37,044 nt of DNA from Streptomyces sulfonofaciens (GTDB lineage Bacteria > Actinomycetota > Actinomycetes > Streptomycetales > Streptomycetaceae). A program made the translations under genes and the position numbers. Within the stretch, counting starts at the first letter, position 1. Each line of letters begins with the position of its first letter. Shown in pieces: positions 1 to 8,135 of the stretch. The notes under the pieces were generated by a model. It saw only the letters and a program-made list of their open reading frames with translations, did not search any database and was not told where the DNA came from. The DNA lies in contig NZ_BNCD01000037.1 in assembly GCF_014656295.1 (NCBI RefSeq), positions 1 through 37,044 of the forward strand, given 5' to 3'.

Positions 1-250
1 ACTACTACACCGAACTCACAAAACCCCAGGTCACCACCACAGTCTGAGTTCTCCACCGAACCCGGGGCGGTTCACCTTGTGCTGCGGGTCCATCTCTTGC
101 TTGAGGCCGCGCCACCATGGCTGCAGCACGACGAGGACCTGGACCTCTATCAGCACATGATCGAGATCGAGACAGGCCGGGCAGAGCTGATGCGGGCAGC
201 GGAGGAATGGGACCAGCGCCTTGCACAGTTTCCCCAGCGCCGAGGCGGCG
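1..250 (+). other. Possible 3' gene fragment interrupted at the transposase junction
   Basis: Reading frame 1 is open from the first base of the window. Between about 109 and 240 it encodes a charged, helical-looking stretch containing DEDLDLYQHMIEIETGR and AEEWDQRLAQF. This looks more protein-like than chance, but I do not recognise a family. The resemblance ends about where the minus-strand transposase ORF stops (253-255), so it may be a gene cut by that insertion. The first 60 bases look non-coding. Confidence 0.2.
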
Positions 251-252
251 GT

Positions 253-1959
253 TCATCCTGTGCGTCGAGGTTTGGTTCCCGCCTTGTGGTGGGCTGGGCG
301 ACTGTATGGCTCACCGGTTGCAAGGACCCCGCCCACGTCGTGACGTGTGGCCGGGCGGCGGTTCTTCGACCCGGGCGGGCAGCCCGGTCCCGGGTTGGAG
401 GGTTTCGGTGCAGCGGCCGGAGAGCCGGTCTTCGCGTGCAGGTTTCTGAACCCGCGGCGGACGCGAGCGGGGGTGAGTCTGTTGGGCTCCGTCGGCTTCT
501 CCCAGGGCCTACGGAGGTCGGCGGCCAGCGGACGAGCGAACCGTAGCTGGGCATAGGCAGCGATCACCAACCACGTCCACCGGTCAGCTGCTTCCGGGCT
601 GCGAAGCCGGGGCTTGGTCCATCCGAGGGTCTGCTTGAACAGGCGAAATGCGTGCTCGATGTCGAAGCGTCGAAGGAAGGACTGCCAGCAGCGATCGACG
701 TCCGCCTCGGTCGCGGCGGTGCCCGACCACCACAGCCAGACCGGCTTGTTCACCCCGCCGCTCGGCAGCTTCTCCACGATCAGACGGATGACGGTGCCCT
801 CGATGAGGGGCAGTGGTCCTTCGTGGTCGAGCCATGCGGCCCGGTGGGTCAGTCGCGGGTGCAATCGGTCCCAAGCTTGCGCCCTCGCCTTCCCATAAAG
901 CCGGGTGTCGGTGACCGTCACAGCCTGCTCGGCGCCCCAGGTGGCGGGGTTGCCGAAGACGAACTCGCCACCGTGCTCGAGCAGCCGCCCGCCCTTCGGG
1001 TTGGCCAGAAAGAACTCTTCACGCGAGGGCGCCGGCCGTCGCATCACCCGGTCCGAACGGAGCCGGCCCAGGATTTCGACGGGCAGCCCAGCCAGCAGGT
1101 GGGCGATGCGCGGAGCGTCGTATCCGGCGTCCAGCACGACCAGGACCTCCGGGTCGCCCGGCTGCCACTGACCGGCCGCGACGAGCCGTTCGACGACCTC
1201 ACGGATCTGCTCCGTGGTCACCGCGGCGACATCGGCGCCGGGCTCCAAGCGGATGGCGTCGAGCACCGCCGTCCACGAGGTGCGGCCCGTCTCCAGCGCG
1301 GCCACGACCGAGTACGGCCAGCCGGGCACCATCTGATGCTTGCCCTCGCCCCGGCCGAACGTGTGGCAAAAGGACAGGCCAGCACAGGTGTTGGCGTCCG
1401 GCCGCAGCCACGGGGAGACATCCACGGCCAGCACCAGCCGACCGTCCGCCGCCCTCGGTAACGGCACCCCGGCCAGAGCGCGACGTAGCCGAGCCACGTT
1501 GATTTGCCCCTGATTGAGTCCACCGTACAGAGCCCCGTGACCACGTCGGTGCTCGGGCGCGAGCGCGAGATCGACCAGCGTCCGCACCGGCCCGTCCGTG
1601 CACAGCAGCGCGTCGCACAGCTCGAACAGTGAGTCGCCCCTCGCGGTCAGAGACGCGTACGTGCCGGCCGCGGCGGTACGGCCCTGCTTGACCGCCAGCT
1701 GGGAGGCGAGCACCCACACCCCGGCCGCGCGGGCGGCGCCGGCCGGTCCCTGCCGGACGCGGTGCCCGGCACCGGCCAGGAGCGGCGGCAGTATCTCGTC
1801 GAGCCGACCGTAGGCGCCCGCCGCGAACAGGGCGCGGGCCGCGGCGAGCTCGGCCTCCGAGACCGCCGGCGGGTCCTCGGCGGCCCACGCCGTCGCCGGC
1901 CGTACGACGAGCGCGGCACCCAGCACCGCCCCCGCACCGAGCACGCTCCGCCTCGCCAT
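253..1959 (-). CDS. Chimeric ORF: regulator-like N-terminus fused in frame to an IS transposase
   Basis: This 568-residue ORF starts at ATG 1959 behind a GGGGGAG purine run. Residues 1 to about 103 (RRSVLGAGAVLGAAL, then alanine-rich helices with a VLASQLAVKQGRTAAAG segment) resemble the middle of Streptomyces XRE/TPR-type regulators, but no HTH domain precedes them. From about residue 104 (SLTARGDSLFELCDALLCT) it becomes a DDE transposase of the kind common in Streptomyces (NF041680 type by memory), with VLAVDVSPWLRPD, LVVLDAGYD, RLRSDRVMRRPAPSR and FDIEHAFRLFKQTLGW. The first 15-20 residues usual for that transposase are replaced by the regulator. The C-terminal tail after RHDVG is also unusual. 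It is probably an insertion or deletion junction that happens to be in frame. Whether it is translated or active is unknown. Confidence 0.75.
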   Translation of the reverse strand: MARRSVLGAGAVLGAALVVRPATAWAAEDPPAVSEAELAAARALFAAGAYGRLDEILPPLLAGAGHRVRQGPAGAARAAGVWVLASQLAVKQGRTAAAGTYASLTARGDSLFELCDALLCTDGPVRTLVDLALAPEHRRGHGALYGGLNQGQINVARLRRALAGVPLPRAADGRLVLAVDVSPWLRPDANTCAGLSFCHTFGRGEGKHQMVPGWPYSVVAALETGRTSWTAVLDAIRLEPGADVAAVTTEQIREVVERLVAAGQWQPGDPEVLVVLDAGYDAPRIAHLLAGLPVEILGRLRSDRVMRRPAPSREEFFLANPKGGRLLEHGGEFVFGNPATWGAEQAVTVTDTRLYGKARAQAWDRLHPRLTHRAAWLDHEGPLPLIEGTVIRLIVEKLPSGGVNKPVWLWWSGTAATEADVDRCWQSFLRRFDIEHAFRLFKQTLGWTKPRLRSPEAADRWTWLVIAAYAQLRFARPLAADLRRPWEKPTEPNRLTPARVRRGFRNLHAKTGSPAAAPKPSNPGPGCPPGSKNRRPATRHDVGGVLATGEPYSRPAHHKAGTKPRRTG

Positions 1960-2313
1960 CCGCTCCCCCACCCTCTTCAGCGACCTCCCGAACGCCGGGG
2001 CGCCGCCACGACCGTACGGCCGGGCGGACCGGCCTGACAGGGCGCACACCGGCCCGCCGCCACACGCCCCGGGCGGCCGCCGGCACGGCCATGCCGGTCC
2101 CGGGCCGCGGTGCCGGCCGCGCCCTGCCAGCACTGGGGTCGTTGACCAGGCGGGGTGCTGTGCCGTCGCTCCCGCCGTCCTGCTCGCCGCCCCTGCCGAT
2201 GGGGCTGCCCGTGCCGACCCTCGCCGTCCCGCCCGCGCCCGCACCGGGGCCTGCGCTGAGTCCCGATGGCGGTCGGCGCCTCGTCGAACAGGCCGTGGTG
2301 GCCGACGTGTTGA
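1960..2313. other. GC-rich stretch without a supportable gene
   Basis: The chimeric minus-strand ORF can be extended upstream to 2421, but that translation is arginine/proline/glycine-rich and low in complexity. I see no motif on either strand. The expected HTH-coding part of the regulator is not found here, which suggests it was deleted. Confidence 0.5.
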
Positions 2314-2712
2314 GCGGTATGGAGCCCGAGGCCCTGGTGCGCGTCGACGTCCCCCTGTCCGGCGGCGGACTGCGTCAGTAACACCGCCTGGACCGGCGGC
2401 GGCGAGCAGCTCGGCGACCACATCGACCGCGTCGCCCTCGCCGCCGGGTTAGACGCCTGGTCCTGGATCGAAATCCTGGAAAGCCACGTCCGCATCACCT
2501 ACCGCGGCCGGATCGAGATCCGCACCCGCCCCCTGCGCCGCGTCCTCACCGACGTCGAGGCCGGCCACCGCGGCGACGAGAGCATCCGCGCCGGCCTCGC
2601 CCGCGCCCTGGCCGCCGAAACCGCCCGCCACAGCCTGCCCCCGCTGCCCGCCCCGGGAATCCCCCGGTGGATCGGTGTCGGGCCCCGGCTGCATCACCAG
2701 CACCGGCTGTAA
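2300..2712 (+). pseudogene. Frameshifted remnant of an unknown gene
   Basis: Frame 1 from 2314 to the TAA at 2710-2712 encodes a protein-like sequence with no start codon: GEQLGDHIDRVALAAGLDAW, then SWIEILESHVRITYRG and RIEIRTRPLRRVLTDVEAG, ending in LHHQHRL. The N-terminal part may lie in the neighbouring frame (VLSGMEPEALVRVDVPLSGG, ending at the TAA 2379-2381), which would mean a frameshift near 2370. The alternation of hydrophobic and charged residues and the strong GC3 bias support past coding. I do not recognise the family. Confidence 0.35.
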
Positions 2713-3208
2713 CCCCGTCCGGGAGGAGGCCGTCCGCCCGCCGGTAGGGTGATCCGCCCGGTCGGCAGACGACGACATGGCCAGCACCCCGGCGCCGCGC
2801 GGCACCCACCTCGTCATCGCCCGGGAGATCGCCGACCCGGTACGGGCCGACCCCGGCATGCGGCGACTGCCCTCGGCGCCGGCGGGGCACCGTACGACGG
2901 GCCGCCGCACGGCCCGGCACGGCGGACAACCGGCACGCACAGCCGTAACAGCACCCCGCCCAGCTCGCCCACGACGGCGGGGGCCCGTTCGCGCACGGCC
3001 GCGGGGATGTCCGCTGTACGAGCGTGAGCAACTGCCCGCCGCCACCGCACGACGGGGCTGGGTCTGGACGGCGCCCATGCCGCCGGCGCCGGATGAGCGC
3101 TTTCCAGACGTTGTCCGCGCACCCCAGCGGATCACCGCCCCATTCGGCAGACTGAGGGCAATGAGAGTCGCCTCTGCACGCCAAACTGGCACTGACCTGG
3201 GGGAACTT
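2713..3208 (+). other. Upstream region of the unknown gene; no clear gene
   Basis: The frame of the downstream gene stays open back to an ATG at 2777, but the extra residues are a proline/arginine-rich run without structure, so I treat this as non-coding. An in-frame ATG also occurs at 3161. I see no confident promoter. Confidence 0.4.
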
Positions 3209-3784
3209 GTGATCATCCGGGGATTCCTCGACAACGACGGTGAGCTGGCCCAGCACCTCGCCCAGCAGCTCAACATCCCACGGGACTGGCCCCAGGGCGA
3301 AGGACTGAACGCCGGACATGTCGCGCAGATCGCTTCCGCGGCAGCCTGCGACGTCTCCTACAACCAGGCATCCAACGGCCATCTGATCGACCTCTTCGCC
3401 GCCCTGCCCCTGCCAGGCACACTCGACGGCGACGAGTTCTGGATGGCGCTGGAGAAGGTGGGAGGCACTGCCGCCCTGTACATCGACCCCGGCAACATGG
3501 ACGGCCCGTTCTTCGACCGCCTGGCCCGGGGCGACAAAGCGGGCATCGCCGACCGCGTGCTCAGCTTCCTGGCCGAGCTCGACGACCAGCAGCGCGACGC
3601 CGTGACCAAAGTGATCGGCGACGCACTCGCCCACGACACCCTCATCCCAGGCGCCCGCTACCTCGGCCAGCTGTGGCTGCGCGACGCCGAGACCACCGCC
3701 TGGCACGTCCTGCTCGCCAAGCGCCAGCAACACGAGGCAGGCGACGACCGCGCACGCTTCTTCGAAGCCTGGGGCAACGCCTGA
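3209..3784 (+). CDS. Conserved-looking protein of unknown function
   Basis: The preferred start is GTG 3209, which has GGGGGA about five bases upstream. ATG 3161 in the same frame is an alternative (207 instead of 191 residues). The protein opens with VIIRGFLDNDGELAQHLAQQ and looks soluble and mostly helical, with many acidic residues in the middle (GTLDGDEFWMALEKVGG; RVLSFLAELDDQQRDAVTK). It has no signal peptide or membrane segment. I do not recognise a family. It stands alone between a frameshifted remnant and a transposase remnant, so it is probably accessory cargo. Composition is typical of an expressed Streptomyces gene, and the frame is intact. Confidence 0.65.
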   Translation: MIIRGFLDNDGELAQHLAQQLNIPRDWPQGEGLNAGHVAQIASAAACDVSYNQASNGHLIDLFAALPLPGTLDGDEFWMALEKVGGTAALYIDPGNMDGPFFDRLARGDKAGIADRVLSFLAELDDQQRDAVTKVIGDALAHDTLIPGARYLGQLWLRDAETTAWHVLLAKRQQHEAGDDRARFFEAWGNA

Positions 3785-3829
3785 ACACCACGGCCGTAAC
3801 AGCCGGCGGCTCCACTGCCGGAGCCAGGA

Positions 3830-4530
3830 CGTTGGGACGCCCCCCGGCCGAAGAAGATCACCGCCGTCATCACGGACGACGAGCCCGAGGCGAGCCGGGC
3901 GGGCGGGCGGTCGTACGGCGGCCGCCTGGAGGCGCGGCAGATGCGGAGGGGCGGTTCACGGCCAGGCGGCGTCGACGGTTCGCAGGCGATGTGCACGCAT
4001 CTGATGGCCCTGGACCGCAATCCGCACGTGGTAGACCTGTCGGCGCGGCCGGTGCGACTGATCGTGCAGCGCCGCTGGGTGGAGGCCGCCGTAGCGGTAC
4101 GGTTCGAGCAGCCGGCGCCGGGGCTGTGGGGGCTGGTCGACAAGCGCCACCTGCGCGGCCCGTCGCCCACCGGGCGTACGGACGAGCGGGTGGTGGCCGC
4201 CATGCTGGAGGTGCTGCGCCAGTGCCGGGGGCGGAGGAAGACCACCACCCGGCAGGTCATCGAGCTGACGGAGCAGATCGTGGCGGACGCCCACGGGCCG
4301 GGCCGGGTACGGCTGCCTGCCCGCTCGTCGCTGTACCGGCTGGTGAAGGCGCTGTCGGATCCGGCCGAGCCGCCGGGCAGCCCGGCGCGCACCGCCACCG
4401 CAGCAGGCCGGGCCGTTGGCCCGCCTGCTGCGCTGCGGCCCGCGGAGCGGGTCCATGTCGCCACCGCCCGCCTGCCAGACGGCACGGTGGGCGAGGACAG
4501 GGCCAGGGTCCGACCGACCGCGGCAGGTAC
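3830..4530 (+). pseudogene. Truncated Mu/rve-type (integrase-fold) transposase
   Basis: In the frame running through 3941-4530 I recognise the pre-catalytic part of a large Streptomyces rve-domain transposase: NPHVVDLSARPVRLIVQRRW, LWGLVDKRHLRGPSPTGRTD, RLPARSSLYRLVKALSDPAE, PGSPARTATAAGR and ALRPAERVHV. The family then continues into the catalytic core with its first aspartate (VDTTRLD in relatives). Here it reads VATARLPDGTVGED and breaks down, so the DDE core is missing. The N-terminal DNA-binding part is also absent or out of frame before 3941. This is a dead fragment of a much larger gene, and its 3' edge abuts an IS5 scrap. Confidence 0.6.
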
Positions 4531-4581
4531 GGATCGAAAATCCACCTCATCGTCGATGACTACCGCAGCCCCACCAACTGA
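4500..4581 (+). mobile_element. IS5-family transposase scrap
   Basis: In the frame ending at 4581 the sequence reads GRYGSKIHLIVDDYRSPTN followed by a stop. RGSKIHLIVD is the well-known block that follows the first catalytic region of IS5-family transposases. Only about 25 codons remain, fused to the degraded rve transposase on the left. Bases 4582-4831, to its right, show nothing I can identify. Confidence 0.5.
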
Positions 4582-4831
4582 AGCGATTTTTAGTAGCGGC
4601 GCCCGCGCCCTATGTGGACGCTGTGCCCTCCGAGAGGCCGTGCTGCGCCCAGGTGGCCTACCGGGCCGGGGCGGGCACGGCGAGGGCCTCCGGTTTGTCG
4701 TGTCCAAAGGCCTTGGGCGGTGGGTTCTTGCGGCGGCTACCGAGTGCGACGTGCCGCTGTCCTGCACCAGCCCGCGGCGACGAAGGTCGCGTCCGCGCTC
4801 GCCACAGTCGGCGCCGCGGTGGCAAGGGTGG

Positions 4832-5485
4832 CTATCGCACAGTGTCGAGGAACCAGCTGTGGCGCAGACGGAGTGCCCGCTCGATGCTGGCCAGCACGGC
4901 GCTGATACTGAGCAGGGAGTTGAGCCACGTCGGAAGCGCAACGGGCGAGACGAAGGTCCCGAAGCGATCCGCAACCGGCGGGAACTTACAGGCAACCTCG
5001 ATGACTTGCGGGATGAGCAGGAGTATCGAGATCAAAAGCAGGACGACTGATGTCGCGCTGATCGCGCGGCTCAGCACGGGATGCGTGCCGGCGAGGTGTG
5101 CGCGCCGCCCTTCCGCTGAGGTGCGGTCCGGAGTCAGCTGATGTTCGTGCCCGCCCGCGGTGACGTAGTGGCAGCGCTTGAGGCCGAATCGGGACTCGGC
5201 GACCTCGATCGTACCGCCCGGGACGGGGAAAGCCGCGGGGAGCTTGGATTCAGCCTCATGACGCCCGTCAAGGTAGAGGTCGGCTGTGCCCTTGCCGTCG
5301 TCGGCCATGATCCGTCGGCGATGGCGCACGTCGACGGTGTACACCGTCTGTCGGCCGTTGCCGGGCCCGAGCGCGATCGAGTACAGCGATCGTGAGAGGG
5401 ACTGCCACCAGCGGAGCTGCTGCAGTTCCCGCCCGGTACCGGGCTTGATCCGTTTTGCCGCGCGACGTCGGCTCCACTCACCCAT
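4832..5485 (-). CDS. Membrane protein of unknown function with two C-terminal TM helices
   Basis: This 217-residue protein has a basic, soluble N-terminal part (to about residue 135), including YTVDVRHRRRIMADDGKGTA and a possible beta-rich section (GTIEVAESRFGLKRCHYV). Two hydrophobic segments follow, around residues 140-165 (SVVLLLISILLLIPQVIEVA) and 185-205 (LNSLLSISAVLASIERAL). The ATG at 5485 lies inside the end of the upstream gene: the eight-base overlap ATGGGTGA holds both this start and the previous stop, which implies translational coupling. Together with the SpoIIM-like protein it probably forms one membrane complex. I do not recognise a named family. Confidence 0.75.
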   Translation of the reverse strand: MGEWSRRRAAKRIKPGTGRELQQLRWWQSLSRSLYSIALGPGNGRQTVYTVDVRHRRRIMADDGKGTADLYLDGRHEAESKLPAAFPVPGGTIEVAESRFGLKRCHYVTAGGHEHQLTPDRTSAEGRRAHLAGTHPVLSRAISATSVVLLLISILLLIPQVIEVACKFPPVADRFGTFVSPVALPTWLNSLLSISAVLASIERALRLRHSWFLDTVR

Positions 5486-6104
5486 GAGCGACTCCGAGGA
5501 CGCGAGGTACGAGGAAGTAGATCTCGAAGGCCTCGTAAGTCGCGCCGACGACGAACAGGGCGAGTGCCGGGCGCCAGAGGCAGCCGAGCAGCCTCAGACC
5601 GCAGGCGTATCCCTCCCGATGTGTAGTGACGTCGACGGTTGCCGGTCGGAGCCAGGACCTTCCGAGCAGATACGCGCCGAACATTACGAGTACGTAGGCC
5701 TGGAACTCGATGAGAAGCGTGAGTGAGTGGGGTATGAGGGTCAGCGCCGTTGTCCTGTCGACTGGAGCGAGGGTGAGGCCCAGGTCGAACGTCTTGACCG
5801 CGAAGACGGCGAGCCCCGCGAAGGGGATCACCAGCGACGGGATGGTGATCAGGAGCAACGCGGTCGGGAACACGTTGACGAGGAAAATGATCCCGCCGAA
5901 CACCCATGGGTGGGTGAAAACCTTCTCCACAAGCGCTCCCTGGGAGCCGTTTGCGAACGATGCCGTCCGCGCGGCATGCAGGTTCGGGAACAGTGCGCCC
6001 AGCGCCAAGCCCAATAGGAGCGTTCCGTAGACGAAGGCGTTGACGAGGAGATACGCGCGGCGATCGGTGCGGATGATCTGGAACGGCCCCTGGAGGCGAA
6101 CCAT
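5478..6104 (-). CDS. SpoIIM-like (stage II sporulation protein M family) integral membrane protein
   Basis: This 208-residue protein has about five hydrophobic segments: LLVNAFVYGTLLLGLALGAL, FGGIIFLVNVFPTALLLIT, LVIPFAGLAVFAVKTFDLGL, LLIEFQAYVLVMFGAYLLG and a last one around ALALFVVGATYEAFEIYFLV. The order (an FxxN-type segment, a small-residue segment, then LIPHSLTLLIEFQAY) matches the SpoIIM/DUF95 pattern, where a PHG...E motif ends the core. The family tie is by eye and moderate. It is the first gene of a two-gene operon with the next membrane gene and diverges from a TetR regulator across a palindrome-rich spacer, so TetR control is likely. No strong ribosome site is visible before ATG 6104. 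Confidence 0.7.
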   Translation of the reverse strand: MVRLQGPFQIIRTDRRAYLLVNAFVYGTLLLGLALGALFPNLHAARTASFANGSQGALVEKVFTHPWVFGGIIFLVNVFPTALLLITIPSLVIPFAGLAVFAVKTFDLGLTLAPVDRTTALTLIPHSLTLLIEFQAYVLVMFGAYLLGRSWLRPATVDVTTHREGYACGLRLLGCLWRPALALFVVGATYEAFEIYFLVPRVLGVAHG

Positions 6105-6170
6105 TGGCTTTCACGTCTCTTTCGTTTATCGAGGTCAGGCAGCCGCCAGCCGCTTCGGCACGGCTTCTAA

Positions 6171-6229
6171 TACACTGTGCTACCCGTCCGTCGAGAGACG
6201 GTAGCACAGCGTGCTAGTACACTGTGTCA
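6171..6229. promoter_or_regulatory. Cluster of three related palindromes: likely TetR operator
   Basis: Three similar sites lie in the divergent spacer: TACACTGTGCTA (6171-6182), TAGCACAGCGTGCTA (6202-6216, a perfect 6-3-6 palindrome) and TACACTGTGTCA (6218-6229). The first two also form a long inverted repeat: 6175-6188 against 6197-6209, with one extra C. Site 3 lies just before the TetR ribosome-binding site (AGGAGG, 6231-6236), so repressor bound there would block its own transcription. The sites are seen directly; the binding partner is inferred. Confidence 0.65.
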
Positions 6230-6244
6230 GAGGAGGTGGTTGCA

Positions 6245-6847
6245 GTGACGCAGGAGACACAGACCAGCAGCCGGGACAGGATCATCCACGCAGCGATGAC
6301 GATGTTCGGGGAGGATCCAGGGGCAAGACTCAGCGTCAGGGCAGTGGCGGCACGGGCCGGGGTGAGCACTGGCTCGCTCAGGTATCACTTCCCGACGCAG
6401 CGCGCCCTGCAGGACACCGTCCTCGCCGCCATCTACGACCTGATCACCCCCGGCGACCTGATTCACGACCGGACAGTGACAGCGTCAGAACGGCTGATCG
6501 GCTGCCTCCGCCAGGTACTTGCCGTCGCGGGAGTGGGCGAACAGGCGCGCGCGGGCTGGCGCGAGATCTTCAAGGCCTACATCGAGCCCGAACCGACCGA
6601 GGAGAGTCGCGCAGCCTACCTCGCCATCGAGCAGGAAGCCCACCGCCGTGTCGAGTACTGGCTGACCGTCCTCAGCGACGAGGGCGCCATCCCCGAAGGC
6701 GACAACGGACGGCGCGCAAGGTACCTCGAAACCGTCCTCACCGGACTCTCAATCGCGAGAGCCCTGCCCTCCGAGGAATCCCTCCTTGCCACCGAAACAG
6801 AGATTCTGCACGCAGCCGTCGAACACGTACTCAAACAACGACTCTGA
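6245..6847 (+). CDS. TetR/AcrR-family transcriptional repressor
   Basis: The protein is 200 residues from GTG 6245, which sits eight bases after AGGAGG. A GTG at 6224 would add seven residues but has no ribosome site. Residues 10-55 form the TetR HTH: RDRIIHAAMTMFGEDPGA, then LSVRAVAARAGVSTGSLRYHF, the classic recognition helix and YHF ending. The rest is a helical ligand-binding domain (ERLIGCLRQVLAVAG, REIFKAYIEPEPTEESRAA). It diverges from the SpoIIM-like membrane operon with an operator cluster between, so it probably represses itself and that operon. The ligand is unknown. Confidence 0.9.
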   Translation: MTQETQTSSRDRIIHAAMTMFGEDPGARLSVRAVAARAGVSTGSLRYHFPTQRALQDTVLAAIYDLITPGDLIHDRTVTASERLIGCLRQVLAVAGVGEQARAGWREIFKAYIEPEPTEESRAAYLAIEQEAHRRVEYWLTVLSDEGAIPEGDNGRRARYLETVLTGLSIARALPSEESLLATETEILHAAVEHVLKQRL

Positions 6848-6877
6848 CGACCCCAGTCCCACGTGCCGTTTTAAGAC

Positions 6878-8004
6878 GTCGTTTTCTCCCGATGTTCTAT
6901 CCCGGAATCAGCGTTTGATCCTGGTTTGATGGGTCGCGCCAGGAGACGGTGGTTTCGCCGGTGAGGCGGCGGGCCATCAGGTCGGTCATGGCGAGGTGGG
7001 TCATGGCTTCGGAGCGGGCGGGGAGGGTTTCGTAGTCACGGGCCAGGCGGCGGTGGAACATCAGCCATCCGTAGGTCCGCTCCACGGTCCACCGCTTCGG
7101 CAACGGTGTGAATCCTCTGATGCCGGGGGTGCGTTGGACGATTTCCATGTCGATGCCGAGGCGGGCGGCGTGCTCGACGAGGTGGCGGCGGTAGCCGCCG
7201 TCCACCCAGACCTTGCGGATTGAGGAATGGGCGGCGGCCACGTGGTCGATCAGGTCGGTGCCGGCAGTGGAGTCCTGCACTCTCGCGGCTGTGACCAGTA
7301 CCGTCATGAGCAGTCCGAGGGTGTCGGTGACGATGCTCCGCTTGCGGCCCACGATCTTCTTCGCCGCGTCCGTACCCTGCCCCGCGGCCGGCACGCTGGT
7401 GGCGGTCTTCACGCTCTGCGCGTCGATCACACACGCGAACGGCTCGGCGCCCTTGCCCTCCTTGTGCCGTAAAAGCCTGCGCAGCATGCCGGTGAGCTGG
7501 GCGAACACGCCATCCTTCTGCCACTTTGCGAAGTAGCCGTAGCACGTTTCCCAGGGCGGGAAGTCGTGCGGCAGGTAGCGCCACCGCACCCCGGTACGGT
7601 CTACGTACAAGATCGCGTTCATGATCTCGCGTAGATCGCGCTCGGGCGGGCGGCCGCTGTCCAGAGCATGCCGGCGCCGCTCGGCACGCCAGGCGGCCAG
7701 CACCGGCTCGATCAGTGCCCAGCGGGGCATCGGACAGGTCACTGGGGTAGGCACGACGCTCAGCCATGACCTGGATGTACCGCCGGGTGAGCGGAGGCTC
7801 CCAGCCGTGTGAAGGTGGTCGCGGAGGCGCGCAGGTACGGTCCCGCGCCGGTCAGGTTGGGATGAGACAGGCGCAAGCAGCATCGCGCCCCAGCCCTCAC
7901 CCCACACAGCCATCGAAACCCGCCTCCACACCCCAGCCCCACGGGCAGCGCAGATCCACATAGCGAAAAATGCAAAATTCCGGTACAGCAGAGATGAAAA
8001 CGAC
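6878..8004 (-). mobile_element. IS5-family insertion sequence (element A)
   Basis: The element carries the frameshifted transposase at 6897-7767. Proposed ends are GTCGTTTTC at 6878-6886 and its reverse complement at 7996-8004. Further inside, both ends share CCGGAAT, so the inverted repeats run about 20-30 bp with gaps. The left end lies 19 bases past the transposase stop. The right end leaves about 230 bases upstream of the start, long for IS5, with a local AT-rich patch near 7960-7985 that could hold a promoter. I could not find a convincing target duplication. The right end touches an older IS5 remnant. Confidence 0.5.
6897..7767 (-). pseudogene. IS5-family transposase with a single-base frameshift
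   Basis: The normal start MAERRAYPSDLSDA is at ATG 7767, but the frame then goes wrong (PLGTDR) while the correct continuation (RWALIEPVLAAWRAERRRHA) is in the next frame. The cause is a GCCCCGC run where GCCCGC is expected (GGGG at 7724-7727 on the plus strand), a one-base insertion. The rest is intact to the stop at 6897-6899: VDRTGVRWRYLPHDFPPWE, CVIDAQSVKTATS (first D), VWVDGGYRR (second D) and WTVERTYGWLMFHRRLARDY (E). Unless the run allows slippage, the element is inactive. A sequencing error in the homopolymer is the other explanation. Confidence 0.75.
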
Positions 8005-8010
8005 CTCTGA

Positions 8011-8080
8011 GAGGCTGTCTTACATGGCAAGTTTCACGAGCTTCTCGTAGCAGGTCAGGGCGGCGGCCATGGCCAGGCCT
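8011..8080 (-). mobile_element. IS5-family end remnant, homologous to the left end of element B
   Basis: The end GAGGCTGTCTTACATGGCAA matches GAGGTTGTCTCACGTGG at 8739, and the minus-strand translation is the C-terminus of the same transposase: GLAMAAALTCYEKLVKLAM and stop, against GLAAALTCYKKLAKLTT and stop. The similarity ends near 8080. This is the 3' tip of a deleted sister element lying in the same orientation. Confidence 0.7.
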
Positions 8081-8135
8081 CGGCCCTGCCAGTCATCGCT
8101 GACCGCGTACGGGATCTTGAGACCACGAACAGCCC

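Noticed and set aside
1960..2421. Upstream extension of the chimeric ORF to a 722-residue protein
   Set aside because: The added part is arginine/proline-rich without any motif, and the ATG at 1959 has a ribosome site.
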